In this document: positions 10,767 to 22,489 of the stretch, one piece after another
Position numbering within the stretch: position 1 is the stretch's first letter
How the letters are laid out: each line of letters opens with the position of its first letter
Assembly (NCBI GenBank): GCA_030068075.1
Contig: CM057826.1
Location: forward strand, 74,869,312-74,933,311
From: Paguma larvata
Lineage: Eukaryota > Chordata > Mammalia > Carnivora > Viverridae
DNA: 64,000 nt
Direction: 5' to 3'
Program-made: the position numbers and the translations under genes
Notes under the pieces: generated by a model
The model's database searches: none
What the model saw: the letters and a program-made list of their open reading frames with translations, nothing else
What the model was told of the DNA's origin: nothing

Positions 10767-11562
10767 GGTACAATCTTTTTAAAGAGAAATCTAACCACAT
10801 GTAAAATGTGCAAACCCTTGACTCATTAATTTTAATTTGAAGTTTTTACCCAGCATATATATTTGGACATAACTCACATACGTGTAAACAAGTTTACTTT
10901 TACAGTATTGTTTGTATAGGGGGAGGGGAAGACCTGTAAAGAACTTTATTGTTTCTCAGTAGTCAGTCAGTTAAATAAAGTATGAGCCACCCATAGGAAG
11001 TACTCCTCTATACATCTGTTAAAGAGAATAAAGTAGATTTGTTATGATAATCTGGAAAACTCCTTTAAAATAAAAAGCAAATGACAGAACAGTTTGTATT
11101 TATTATCCTTCTGGTGTAAAACAAGATGTATCTATGTGTTTGCGTATATGCCTGAAAAAATTCTGAAAAGGATATACAACATTAATTCTGGGGAGTAGGA
11201 TGGATGTTCTAAGAATGAGGTAGACTCATTTTTCTTTGTTCTGCTTAAAATTTTTACTACGTGACTTGTTATTTTCGTAGGGATAAAAAATTTAAGCAGT
11301 GAGGCAAATATTGTTCATTTTTTGCACAAAAGTTGAAATGCCCTCATGACAATATTGCATTAGATTAGTGATCAAAATAAACATTCAATCTGTCCTATGA
11401 GGATGGCTGGCACAAATAAATTATGCCAACAAATCCTCTACGGGTTCTAAATTATATTGGCTGGATGACTATAGCAATCACATTAAAAGCATAATTAGCA
11501 AATTGCTAACTCAAACTGTGATTTAAAAAAAAAAGGACAATGACAGACTACATCATGAACTG

Positions 11563-11822
11563 TCTAAGTGTGTTTTGGCTGCTGTAACAAACTGTCATAC
11601 ACTGGGTGGCATATAAACAACAGAAATATATTTCTGCCAGTTCTGGAGGCTGAGAAATTTAATATCAAGGCACCAGCAGATTCAGTGTCTGGTGAAGTGC
11701 CCTCACTGATGAGGGCTCCAACCTCACGACCTAAGCATTTCACCTCCAAATACCATCATACCGGACTTTAAGATTCAAAGAAATCTGAGGGAAGGGAGAA
11801 CACAAACTTTCAGTCTGTAACA
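11563..11822 (-). mobile_element. MaLR-type (THE1/MST/MLT) LTR, reverse, internally deleted
   Basis: The plus strand reads TTTTGGCTGCTGTAACAAAC, ACTGGGTGGCATATAAACAA, CAGTTCTGGAGGCTGAG, CAGATTCAGTGTCTGGTGA, then GATGAGGGCTCCAACCTCAC and a CAGTCTGTAACA end. This is the reverse complement of a MaLR LTR with its middle missing. No internal retroviral sequence flanks it. Confidence 0.82.
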
Positions 11823-13308
11823 CAAAGTTTTAGGACAGTTAAAAAGATGCAGAACAGTTATAGGATACTGATACCTAACATGGTTGCATGTCTGGGAAAT
11901 AACTTTATCTAGGATTTGTTTATGTATCTATCACATCATTATTTTATTTAGAAATTCTTATTCACCAAACAGGAGCTCCTATGATTCTCGGGTGCTCCAA
12001 GCTTTATAGGTCTACTATTTGGTAGATTTTTACCATCAAACTCTATTCCTACAGCTATTATTAAATCTTCCTCTGGTATGTAGCTATTGTGGTGCTGAAA
12101 AAGCAAATCCCGTAAAATGACAGTGCTTCACTATGTATGGTAATGTACATGGACACAGAAAACACATGTTCTAAAATTGTCTTGACAAAATGTATTATTT
12201 TTCCAGGACTGTACGAGCTGATGAATAGTGAGGAAGTTAAGTGACTTGGAATTCAACAGAGCTGACACTCTTCTCCCCTAGTAGTGCGACACTGTAATAG
12301 CTTATTTTACTGGAGGTGGCACTAAAGGATGCATGATAAAACAAATAAATAAAAATAAAAAAGATTCTATGACAAAGCATCAACTATTTTTTTTTTACCT
12401 AGGGGCTAGCCAGTCTGATAAGCAACAAAAATTCTCTGTGTTCTTATTTATTCACGAGACCTCATGAGAAGCAATTGCTTAAATATGGAGGAATGTTTTA
12501 GAAAGATTATCTAGTAATTTGAAGATGTCCATAAATATTCCTAGGTTAAAAATAAAGATAAAGAGTATGTATGGGATTTTAACATCTTATGATTACTTTA
12601 AGTTAATTTTTTTCCCATGAAATTTTTACCCAGACTTGTCCTTCATTTCTACAGAAGTTGCTCAAGAAGCATGTGAAGAATGATCATTGCCATGAACTGA
12701 AACATTCCGTCTTGATAAAAAACAAAATAGTATTATGTGAGTTCACTATAAAAAATTCCAAATAATTAAAACAGAGATACAAACAGTAGCCTCGCATATG
12801 TCAGGAAATCTTCCCACAAAGTAAATTATGCTTGATGTAAGAACGGAACTATCTTCTGCCTAATTATTTATGCTTGCATAGAATGTAAAAAGTAATTCTG
12901 GTGATAAATTTGAGTAGCTATATATAGACTTGCCATAGTGGACATTTGTCACGTGCTACTTCTTGCCCTGAATTATCCCCTTTCCTCAGATTTGTAAATG
13001 TGTCCTGTACTTCCTCACCTGTGCGTATCTTTGTTTATATACTTAACTTTTCTTAATAATAGTCTTCTTACTGAAAGTCATTTAGATAACACGACACAAT
13101 GAGATACACAGGGTGTAGTACCCACCCCTTTAGCATGATGCGGGCTGGCGCCAAGAATTCTAGGAACGAGCAAAATCTGGGCCTACAAGAGCCTTTTCCA
13201 CAAACAGCCTGCAGGGTGGGTACCTGGGAAGCCCCGGACAGAATGCCAGAATGTGACCATCTTAAGCATGTTCTAAGAGGCTGGGCTGGTAGGAAATATA
13301 ATCTGACC
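11823..13308. other. Unique AT-rich sequence, no gene seen
   Basis: Possible weak minus-strand MIR remnant at about 12215-12300 (GAGGAAGTTAAGTGACTTGG). No coding frame has protein-like composition. Confidence 0.45.
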
Positions 13309-13323
13309 AAAGGAACAGAATTA

Positions 13324-13493
13324 GGGGCACCTGTGTGGCTCGGACAGTTATGCATCCATCCCTCGGTTTCAGCTCAGATCCTTCATCGGCCTCTGTACCC
13401 AAAAGTCCAGAGCCTGCCTGGGATTCTCTCTCTGCCCCTACCCTACCATGCTTTTTCGCTCCTCTTCTCTCTCAAAATAAGTAAACTTAAAAA
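13324..13493 (+). mobile_element. Short carnivore SINE, perfect 15-bp target duplication
   Basis: GGGGCACCTGTGTGGCTCGG head; the body is shortened (the TGATCTCAC segment is missing), then a CT-rich stretch and A tail. AAAGGAACAGAATTA is identical at 13309-13323 and 13494-13508. Confidence 0.95.
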
Positions 13494-13508
13494 AAAGGAA
13501 CAGAATTA

Positions 13509-14170
13509 AGGGAGCAGGCAGACTCCAATATCTAGTAATCTTGGCCTTTATATAGCATGTCATTAGCCTGTCACCAGAGGTTCAGGATATAGTGACCCAT
13601 GCTTCCTTCCTAAGAAAGGAACTTAACAGCATTCAGGAGAGTTTAAGGTTATCAAAAAAGTACAATGCAATCCAGCAAAAACTGTCAGTGTTGATTGGAT
13701 AGTGAGGTATTTATTTAGCTAAGTGAAAAGACCCCATATGAATTCTGAGGCTATGTACCAACTGTAAATTTTCAGGCCCGAGGGCACAAGAACCCTATGA
13801 GACACCAGATCTGGTTAGCAGCACAGTGTGCTGCTTCCCAGTACCATCACAGGGTGGGGCAGATCAACCTTCTGCTCTGAGCAGGGTGGAGTCTGGATCC
13901 ACACGAGGCCCACTTACTGATACTGCCCTGGGAAGCAGGGAAAGAAACTGGAAAAGGCAAGGGTTCAGGAGTTGAAGAAATTGCTTACAGAATCAAGTCC
14001 AAGCTCTTCCATCTAGCATTCAGGGTCTGATGAAATGTGGCTTCGACTCATCGTTTTAAAATTATCTTATGAGAATCAATTTCCCCACCTTATACATTTT
14101 GTGACCAAATACATTTTGTGGCATATGTTAGGTTTCAGTGTCTTCAGTGTTTTCTGGTGTTTCCACGTCT
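13509..14170. other. Unique sequence, no gene seen
   Basis: No convincing gene. The stretch at about 13980-14040 (CAAGTCCAAGCTCTTCC, AGCATTCAGGGTCTGATG) resembles an old LINE-like remnant that I cannot classify. Confidence 0.4.
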
Positions 14171-14186
14171 AAAATGACTTCCGACA
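14171..14186. repeat. Target-site duplication of the full-length L1, left copy
   Basis: AAAATGACTTCCGACA here and AAAATGTCTTCCCACA at 19819-19834 match at 14 of 16 bases. The preceding TCT makes the nicked bottom strand TTTT/AGA, a typical L1 endonuclease site. Confidence 0.85.
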
Positions 14187-14793
14187 TTAGCTTTGAGAGG
14201 AGCGAGGCAACATGGCAGAGGAGTAGGGGGCTCCAGTATTTCGCTTGCCCTTTAAAGGGGGACGACTGAAACCATTGTCTCTCTCTCAACTCCAAAATCG
14301 GGGGGAAAAGGTGCTAGAGCTGACAAGAAACTAAGGCGAAAACAGACACGGCCCAACTGAACTGACATGTCCTACAACCTCTTCTTTACTTCCCTAGCCC
14401 TTTTTCTGGAATAACCAGGCCGTATAAGTTCATCTAGATGACATCGATCTTTATTCCTTTTCCCTCGCACCTGTCCTTATTCTGATTTCTATCAGTCTGG
14501 ATTAAACCCTTTAGTCGCTCTACCTGGGCAAAGTCCATTTCCTTCTTCTCCCTGCACCAGTCATTATTCTGTCTATATATGCTCTGCCACCAGCACACTA
14601 CATACCCTGTCCTTAACGTGTAGCTGTTACTTCAGGACATTGCCCTCAGAGAGTCACTTGTTATTTTTTTCTGTTGTGAACTGCTTGTCTGGACCATAAG
14701 TCGGTACGTTTGAGTATTTCTGTGTTCTGTGTGTCTGTCAGTTTTCCTTTCCAGGGCAACTTCAAGAAACAACCCATAACACATCCAGCCAAA
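14187..14793 (+). promoter_or_regulatory. L1 5'UTR with YY1-like site near the 5' end
   Basis: The 607-bp leader should contain the internal RNA polymerase II promoter, as in other L1s. CAACATGGCAG at 14208-14218 resembles the YY1 site (CAAGATGGC) that positions the start of human L1 transcripts, about 20 bp from the element's end. Promoter activity is inferred. An ATG at 14710 extends ORF1 in frame by 28 codons, but the conserved start is at 14794. Confidence 0.6.
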
Positions 14794-15687
14794 ATGACGA
14801 GACGGAAGAATTCTCCTCAAAAGAGTCTACAAGAAGCAGTGACAGCTCAAGAATTAATGAAAAGAGATATAAGCAACATAACAGAACCTGAATATAGAAT
14901 GTTAATCATAAAACTAATTGCTGGCCTTGAAAAAAGCTTAGATGAATGCAAGGGGTCCCACGAGGCAAAGTTCAAAGACCTTAAAAACGGTCAGGAAGAA
15001 TTAAAGAAGACATTGGAAGAAATACAGGGGAAACTGGAAGCAGCCACAGCACGGATTGAAGAGGTAGAGGAAAGAGTTAGTGCATTAGAAGACAAAATCA
15101 TTGAAAAAGAGGAAGCAGATAAAAAGAGAGAGAAGCTGATCCAGGAACAGGAAAGGAGAATTCGAGAGCTGAGCGATGCACTCAAAAGAAACAATATCCG
15201 TATCATAGGAGTTCCAGAGGAAGAAGAGAGAGAGAAAGGAGTCGAAGGGGTTCTGGAACAAATCATTGCTGAGAACTTCCTCAACATGAGAAAGGAAACA
15301 GGCATGGAAATCCAAGAGGCACAGAGAACTCCCCTCAGACGTAACTTGAATAGACCTTCTGCACGGCACATCATAGTGAAGCTGGCAAAATACAAAGATA
15401 GGGAGAGAATCCTGAAAGCAGCTAGGGACAAAAGAACCCTAACATACAAAGGGAGACCTATAAGGGTAGTAGCAGACTTATCTACGGAAACTTGGCAAGC
15501 CAGAAAGGAATGGCAGGATATCTTCAATGTGATGAGCAAGAAGGACATGCAACCAAGAATTCTGTATCCGGCTAGCCTGTCATTCAGAATAGAAGGAGAG
15601 ATCAAGGTTTTTCCCAACAAACAAAAACTGAAAGAATTTATCACAAATAAGCCAGCACTGCAAGAGATCCTGAGGGGCACTCTATGA
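14794..15687 (+). CDS. L1 ORF1p, RNA-binding chaperone (intact)
   Basis: An uninterrupted 297-codon frame starting [10 protein letters not shown], the conserved carnivore L1 ORF1 start; an in-frame ATG at 14710 would add 28 residues without family support. ORF1p forms a trimer that coats L1 RNA and acts as a nucleic-acid chaperone in the cytoplasmic ribonucleoprotein. Residues about 35-130 are rich in heptads of E, K, L and I (coiled coil). An RRM-like domain follows, starting near [10 protein letters not shown] (133-142). The C-terminal domain carries [12 protein letters not shown] (219-230) and ends [11 protein letters not shown]. The usual YPA(K/R)LSF motif reads YPASLSF (258-264), so a basic residue is replaced by serine, which may weaken RNA binding. 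The stop is followed 47 nt later by the ORF2 start; an extra ATG overlaps the stop as ATGA. Confidence 0.95.
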   Translation: MTRRKNSPQKSLQEAVTAQELMKRDISNITEPEYRMLIIKLIAGLEKSLDECKGSHEAKFKDLKNGQEELKKTLEEIQGKLEAATARIEEVEERVSALEDKIIEKEEADKKREKLIQEQERRIRELSDALKRNNIRIIGVPEEEEREKGVEGVLEQIIAENFLNMRKETGMEIQEAQRTPLRRNLNRPSARHIIVKLAKYKDRERILKAARDKRTLTYKGRPIRVVADLSTETWQARKEWQDIFNVMSKKDMQPRILYPASLSFRIEGEIKVFPNKQKLKEFITNKPALQEILRGTL

Positions 15688-15734
15688 AAACAAGGAGGCA
15701 AAGAACACAAACTGCCAGGGTCAGCCTTACAAAC

Positions 15735-18700
15735 ATGAAACTTACAGATAATACAGTGACTGTAAGCCCATATTTTTCAATATTAACACTGAATGTATAT
15801 GGACTAAATGCGCCAATCAAAAGACACAGGATAACAGAATGGATTAAAAAACAAGACCCATCTATTTGCTGTCTTCAAGAAACTCATCTTAAACCTGAAG
15901 GCACCTTCAGATTGAAAGTGAGGGGATGGAGAACTATCTACCATGCTACTGGAAGTCAGAAGAAAGCCGGAGTAGCCACACTTATATCAGACAAATTAGA
16001 CTTTAAAATGAACGATGTAATAAGAGATGAGGAAGGACATTATATAATAGTCTCAGGGACCATCCAGCAGGAAGAGCTAACAATTGTAAATATCTACGCA
16101 CCGAATTCGGGGACACCCAAATTTGTAAAACAACTAATTACAAACATTAGCAACCTCATCGATAAAAATGTCCTAATAGTAGGGGATCTCAACACTCCAC
16201 TCTCAGCATTGGATAGATCAACAAAACAGAAAATCTCCACAGAAACAATAGCCCTGAATGACACATTAGGACAGATGGGCCTCACAGACATCTTTAGGGT
16301 CCTTCATCCAGAAGCAAAGGAATTTACGTTCTTCTCATCTGCACACGGTACATTTTCCAAGATAGACCACATTCTGGGGCACAGGGAAGCTCTGAATAAA
16401 TATAAAAGAATTGAGATCATACCGTGTACAGTGTCAGACCACAATGCTTTGAAACTTGAAATCAACCACAGGAGAAAGCCTGGAAAATATCCAAGAACAT
16501 GGCGGCTAAGAAATAACCTACTAAAAGATGACTGGGTCAACCAAGCCATCAGAGAAGAAATTAAAAAATACATGGAAACAAATGAAAATGAAAATACAAC
16601 AATCCAAACGCTCTGGGATGCAGCAAAGGCAGTCCTGAGAGGGAAATATATTGCAATCCAGGCCCATCTCAAGAAACAAGAAAAATCAATAACACAAATT
16701 CTAACAGCACGCCTAAAGGAACTAGAAGCAGATCAACTAAAACAACCCAAGCCCAGCAGAAAGAGAGAAATAACAAAGATCAGAGCTCAAATTAACCATA
16801 TGGAGACAGAAAAGGTAGTGGAACAGATCAATGAAACCAAAAGCTGGTTCTTTGAAAAAATAAACAAAATAGACAAACCTCTAGCCAGGCTTCTCAAAAA
16901 GAAAAGAGAGAGAACTCAAATAGTTAAAATCGTGAATGAAAAGGGAGAAATTACAACCAATCCCTCAGAGATACAAGCAATCATCAGAGAATACTATGAA
17001 AAATTATATGCCACCAAACTTGGCAATCTGGAAGAAATGGACAGCTTCCTAAATAGCCACACGCTACCAAAACTCAAACGGGAAGAAATAGAAAATTCGA
17101 ACAGACACATAACTAGTGAAGAAATAGAATCCGTTATTAAAAACCTCCCAGCAAATAAAAGCCCTGGACCAGATGGCTTTCCTGCGGAATTTTACCAGAC
17201 ATTTAAAACAGAGTTAATTCCTATCCTCCTCAAGCTGTTCCAAAAAATTGAAACGGAAGGAAAACTCCCGGACTCATTCTATGAAGCCAGCATCACTTTG
17301 ATTCCCAAACCAGATAGAGACCCAGCAAAGAAAGAGAATTACAGGCCAATATCCCTGATGAATATGGATGCAAAAATTCTCAACAAGATACTAGCAAATC
17401 GAATCCAACAGCATATAAAGAGAATTATCCACCATGATCAAGTAGGATTCATCCCTGGGTTGCAGGGCTGGTTCAATATTCGCAAATCAATCAACGTGAT
17501 ACATCACATCAACAAAAGAAAAGATAAGAACCATATGATCCTGTCAATAGATGCAGAAAAAGCATTTGACAAAATACAGCATCCTTTCTTAATAAAAACT
17601 CTCGAGAAAGTCGGGATAGAAGGAACATACTTAAACATCATAAAAGCCATATATGAAAAGCCCACAGCTAATATCATCCTCAATGGGGAAAAATTGAAAG
17701 CCTTCCTCCTGAGATCAGGAACACGACAGGGGTGTCCACTCTCGCCACTGCTATTTAACATAGTGCTGGAAGTCTTAGCATCAGCAATCAGACAACAAAA
17801 CAAAATAAAAGGCATCAAGATTGGCAAGGAGGAAGTCAAACTTTCACTTTTTGCAGATGACATGATACTTTACATGGAAAACCCGACAGAATCCACCAAA
17901 AGCCTACTAGAACTGATTCATGATTTCAGCAAAGTTGCAGGATACAAAATCAATGTACAGAAATCGGTGGCATTTCTATACACCAACAATGAAGCAGCAG
18001 AAAGAGAAATAAAGAAGCTAATCCCTTTCACAATTGCACCAAAAACCATAAAATACTTAGGAATAAACCTAACCAAAGAGGTGAAAGACCTCTACACTGA
18101 AAACTATAAAAAACTTATGAAGGAAATTGAGGAAGACACAAGGAAATGGAAAAACATCCCATGCTCATGGATTGGAAGAATAAATATCGTCAAAATGGCA
18201 ATACTACCCAAAGCAATCTACACATTCAATGCAATCCCAATCAAAATTGCACCAGCATTCTTCTCAAAGCTAGAGCAAACAATCCTAAAATTTGTATGGA
18301 ACCACAAAAGACCTCGAATAGCCAAAATAATACGGAAGAATAAAACCAAGGCGGGAGGCATCACAATCCCAGACTTTAACCTCTACTACAAAGCGGTGGT
18401 CATCAAGACTGTATGGTAATGGCACAAAAACAGACGCATAGACCAATGGAATAGAAAAGAAAACTCAGAAATGGACCCGCAAGTATATGGCCAACTAATC
18501 TTTGACAAAGCGGGAAAATGTATCCAATGGAAAAAAGACAGCCTTTTTAACAAATGGTGCTGGGAGAATTGGACAGCAACATGCAAAAGAATGAAACTAG
18601 ACCACTTTCTTACACCACTCACAAAAATAAATTCTAAATGGATAAAAGATCTGAATGTGAGACAGGAAACCGTCAAAATCCTAGAGGAGAAAACAGGAAA

Positions 18701-19658
18701 AAGCCTCTTTGACCTAAGATGCACAAATTTCTTACTCGACACGTCTCCAAAGGCAAGAGAATTAAAAGCAAAGATGAACTATTGGGACCTCATCAAGATA
18801 AAAAGCTTCTGCACGGCAAAAGAAACAACCAACAAAACGAATAGGCAACCAACGGAATGGGAAAAGATCATCGCAAATGACATATCGGATAAAGGACTAA
18901 CATCTAAAATTTATAAAGAACTCACCAAACTCCAAACCCGAAAAACAAACAACCCAGTGAAGAAATGGGCGGAAGATATGAATAGACACTTCTCCAAAGG
19001 GGACATTCAGATGGCCAACAGACACATGAAACGATGCTCAATGTCACTCATCATCAGGGAAATACAAATCAAAACTACACTGAGATACCACCTCACACCA
19101 GTCAGAGTGGCTAAAATGAACAAATCAGGAAACTATAGATGCTGGCGAGGATGTGGAGAAGTAGGCACCCTCCTACACTGTTGGTGGGAATGCAAACTGG
19201 TGCAGCCACTCTGGAAAACGGTGTGGAGGTTCCTCAAAAAAATGAAAATAGAGCTACCCTATGACCCAGCAATAGCCCTGCTAGGAATCTACCCAAGAGA
19301 CACAGGAATGCTGATGCATAGGAGCACGTATACCCCAATGTTCATAGCAGCACTTTCGACAATAGCCAAATCATGGAAAGAGACCAAGTGCCCATCAACT
19401 GACGAATGGATAAAGAAGTTATGGTACTTATATACAATGGACTACTACGTGGCAATGAGAAAAAATGAAATCTGGCCATGTGTAGCAACATGGATGGAAC
19501 TGGAGGGTATTATGTTAAGTGAAATAAGTCAGTCAGAAAAAGACAGATACCATATGTTTCCACGAATAGGTGGACTTTGTGAAACTAAGCAAAAACCAGG
19601 GGGAGGGGAGGAGGGGAAAGAAAAAAAAGACACAGAGAGGGATGGAGATAAAACATAA
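15735..19658 (+). pseudogene. L1 ORF2p, endonuclease/reverse transcriptase with one premature stop
   Basis: ORF2p nicks target DNA and reverse-transcribes L1 RNA at the nick. The start at 15735 (MKLTDN...) is preferred over the in-frame ATG at 15684, because homology begins just after it and it leaves a normal spacer. The endonuclease domain shows [34 protein letters not shown] and SDHNALKLE, so the catalytic set appears present. The reverse transcriptase shows [47 protein letters not shown] and FADDMILY (FADD at codons 706-709). A TAA at 18417-18419 (codon 895) replaces the tyrosine usual between two tryptophans. The frame then stays open for 412 more codons, including the CX3CX7HX4C motif from codon 1136. 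The residual 894-residue product would keep both enzymes but lose the C-terminal domain. Full length would be about 1307 codons, slightly longer than human ORF2p. Confidence 0.95.
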
Positions 19659-19818
19659 GAGACTCTCAAAGACTAAGAAAAAACTGAGGGTAAGGGGGAT
19701 GAGGGTGGGGGGAGAGGGGGTGATGGGCATTAAAAAGGGCACATGTTGGGATGAACACTGGGTGTTATATGTAAACCAATTTGAAAATAAACTATTATAA
19801 CAAAAAAAAATAAAAAAA

Positions 19819-19834
19819 AAAATGTCTTCCCACA
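19819..19834. repeat. Target-site duplication of the full-length L1, right copy
   Basis: AAAATGTCTTCCCACA directly follows the A-rich tail and pairs with 14171-14186. Confidence 0.85.
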
Positions 19835-20354
19835 CCTCCCATCCTCTGAGCCGTGTATTCAGACACATCTATCATGGAAGGACTGCTCAAAATTACCCGC
19901 CCTTGTCACAGAACTTGAATTGAACACCACTTTAGAGCAAAATCTCTTTAGTCTCTATGACACAATGCTTCCTGCTTTGTGTAATAAAAATATCAATCTA
20001 CATTTCTTGTCCCTCTTTCAAGTCTGTTGCATTTTGAGGAAAAATTTTTAAATTATCATTAATTATTTGTATATGCCCCATGGTGCTTCACAAAAAAATT
20101 TTAGTAAATGGTTATTATTATTTTTCAACCTTTCACTATCAAGAAACCTGTTATATTTAAACCAATCGGATATAGATGACACAGGCAATTCATTTCTGAC
20201 TATAATTCTGGAATACAGGATTATTTTAATAATATATGACACAAATACCAAAAGAAAGAACATACTAACTCCCTTGTCTTGAAAAGACTCAATAATCCTG
20301 CTAAGATTTTCAATTTTACTTGAATGTCGAGTTGGAATATTAACCCACGTACTA
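19835..20354. other. Unique sequence, no gene seen
   Basis: AT-rich sequence without coding or repeat signals that I recognise. Confidence 0.5.
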
Positions 20355-20370
20355 ACTACACAACATTTTA

Positions 20371-20511
20371 TTTTACTTTATATTTTATTTTAGTAGGCTT
20401 CATGCCTTGCATGGAGCCCAATGAGGGGCTTGAACTCATGACCCTGAGCTGAAGATCTGAGCTGCCATCAGGATGAAGACACTTAACCACCTGAGCCACT
20501 CAGGCACCTCC
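20371..20511 (-). mobile_element. Short carnivore SINE, perfect 16-bp target duplication
   Basis: A reverse-orientation SINE ending CCACCTGAGCCACTCAGGCACC; the GA-rich section is missing, so it belongs to a shorter type. ACTACACAACATTTTA is identical at 20355-20370 and 20512-20527. Confidence 0.93.
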
Positions 20512-20527
20512 ACTACACAACATTTTA

Positions 20528-22489
20528 ATTATGGATCGTGTCAGTCCTTTTCTGTTGCCATTGCATTAATGTTTCCTTTGGCAAATACTAAGAGTGAGTG
20601 GTAGTTAACTAATTGAGGAACGGATTTAATAGGACAGTTGAATTTAGGAGCCGTTTCTGAGCAAAAAAGCAGAGAACAGATGCACTTATATGGAATCATT
20701 GTACAGTAAACAAAATCCTCCTTCTGTTTTAAGGAATTCCATCAAAACAAAGAATATTCCTTCAAGATGCAGAAAATGTTACCCGTCCTCAGAGATTAGT
20801 TGAAGAGACATCATAAAGGGTGGTAAATTCCAGATTTTTTTTTTACTGCTTATTTTTCTACATCTATTTGCCATGTTTTTGTGAATTTTGATTTTCTTTC
20901 AAGTGTTTATTTTTCTCAGTGGAGAACAGATCCTCCTGGGCCTTTAAAAATGATTTAATTCTTAATACCAAAAGATCAGCAATCTTGAGCAGTTCTGCAA
21001 CACAAACCATAGCATATGGGTCAAGATTGAAAGTACTGCAGTGAGAAATCAAAATTCTGGAGAGATACTATCTGGCATGGAGGAATGCTATAAAATGAAG
21101 ATCACTGTAAATGATGAGTTCTCAACTGTCCATTTCACTCTCAGGTATGGGCTGTTCCTTTTAGAAATAAAGGATGTTTTGGCAAGCTAAACAATAAGAA
21201 ATCTGAGATTTTACCGTTGTAATAAATTGAAACTTATATGGTTAATATCCAGATTTAACAGCTAGGACAGTGATGGGAATTGTCTCTGTCGCCCCGGAAT
21301 GCACTTTAAGTGAAAATTCATAAAGTCATTTGGGACATATAAATTCTAGGAGGTCATGCATGTTGACTAAAGAACACCAGTCTGAACCACAGACAGGCTG
21401 CCTTGGTCATGTGAGAATTGAAGCCATGTGAACATCTTTAAAATAGCAGACCAATTCCCAGTCTTAAATAACTTCCAAGGCAATTCCTGGTCAACACGAC
21501 ATAAAAAAGAACAGGATGTGGATGTACCGTGGATGTATTATTCAGCAGCACTGTGGATAAGAGAGTGTTATTTAAGAGTCAATGCATTCATCACTCCAGG
21601 GCGGAAAAGGGTCTGACTTTTTCACAAATAATTCCAGCTGGTAATTTTATAACTTTTTCAGAAGGAAGAGAATTAAAAAAAAAAAAACCTTTCAAAAAGG
21701 AAATTGTTATTGCATCCTGAAATACAAAGACTGAATTTATTAGTGGGCACAATTGATTACTACCCAAAGAATATTTTGTCACTGGTAAACTGAAAATATT
21801 CTAGTTAGGAAGTGAATTTACTATTGTACAGAAGCCATACACACTTAAATACTATATACTTCTGGTCTCTTGGTTATCTTGTGTGAAATTCTTTACTCTG
21901 CCCATATCCATTTGCTTTCTATATTCCGTATGAAGAAGTGAAACATAGTCTCCCTATTAAGAATACCATTAAAACAAACAAGCCATAAAACATCATACAA
22001 GGTCTAGGAAGAGAGGAATTGGAATAAAAAATAGAAACCCATCTTTTTAAGTTATGTTCAAGAAGGTAAACACAGAAAGGAGGCAGTAGTTATAAAGATT
22101 TTGAAATCAAGAGGGGTTTTTAAAAATTACAAAATGACCTGAATGATCAAATCAAGAAAGAAAATTCGATGCAGAAAAAATTAAGATTTTTTTGGAATAT
22201 TATCTTTAATTATGCAAGATCACTTGGGCTCTGGAGCACAAGGGGAGAGGGTAGCCTTAGATTAGGTATGGAAAGACAAATCATGCACAGTAACAGGAAG
22301 AAGAAAAAATAACGGTACAACATAAAGACAGGTAGATAATACGGTGTAACCCATAGAGGTCTTTTATGGCCTTCCTTAATTTTTTTTAAAAAAATAGAAA
22401 CGAAGATCATTAGATGAGACTGTGAATGGGAAAAAAAGAAGTTCTAGAAATTTGATGAGAGAAGGCATGGTTGAGATAGTCTCTAAATT
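20528..22489. other. Unique AT-rich sequence, no gene seen
   Basis: No protein-like frame longer than chance and no recognised repeat. Confidence 0.45.

Larger units (their letters stand above)
8870..11310 (+). mobile_element. Ancient decayed L1 (ORF2 3' part and 3'UTR), mosaic
   Basis: Blocks match old mammalian L1 sequence in order: AGAGAGGGTAAAATTGTCT near 8935 (reverse-transcriptase region), AAAGACTCAATGCTGTA near 9630, GATTCATGTATA near 9920, then a 3' end with AATGACAGAACAGTTTGTAT and TCTGGGGAGTAGGATGG (about 11080-11205). All frames are broken. Three SINEs are nested in it. The 10165-10540 section looks like a different old repeat (ATGAACAGATTAGGCAAAA). Confidence 0.65.
14187..19818 (+). 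mobile_element. Full-length L1 retrotransposon, nearly intact
   Basis: A 5.6-kb autonomous non-LTR retrotransposon with a 5'UTR (14187-14793), ORF1 (14794-15687), a 47-nt spacer, ORF2 (15735-19658, one internal stop), a short 3'UTR with a G-rich stretch, AATAAA at 19786-19791 and an A-rich tail. Target-site duplications flank it. The 5' end (GCAACATGGCAGAGGAGTAG) resembles the start of canine L1, so the copy appears complete rather than 5'-truncated. ORF1 is fully open and ORF2 has a single stop, which points to a recent insertion. A truncated copy of the same subfamily lies at 50418-50621. Confidence 0.95.

Noticed and set aside
13099..13509. 136-codon plus-strand frame
   Set aside because: Its second half is SINE sequence and the first half has no domain; a chance frame.
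14710..14793. 28-codon in-frame upstream extension of L1 ORF1
   Set aside because: The family start is [10 protein letters not shown] at 14794; the extension is 5'UTR sequence that happens to be open.
14991..15710. 239-codon open frame antisense to L1 ORF1
   Set aside because: It is a mirror of the lysine- and glutamate-rich ORF1 (giving serine, leucine and phenylalanine), with no recognisable domain.
15684..15734. ORF2 start at the ATGA overlap with the ORF1 stop
   Set aside because: The 17 extra codons show no similarity to L1 ORF2; the ATG at 15735 fits the family start and spacer.
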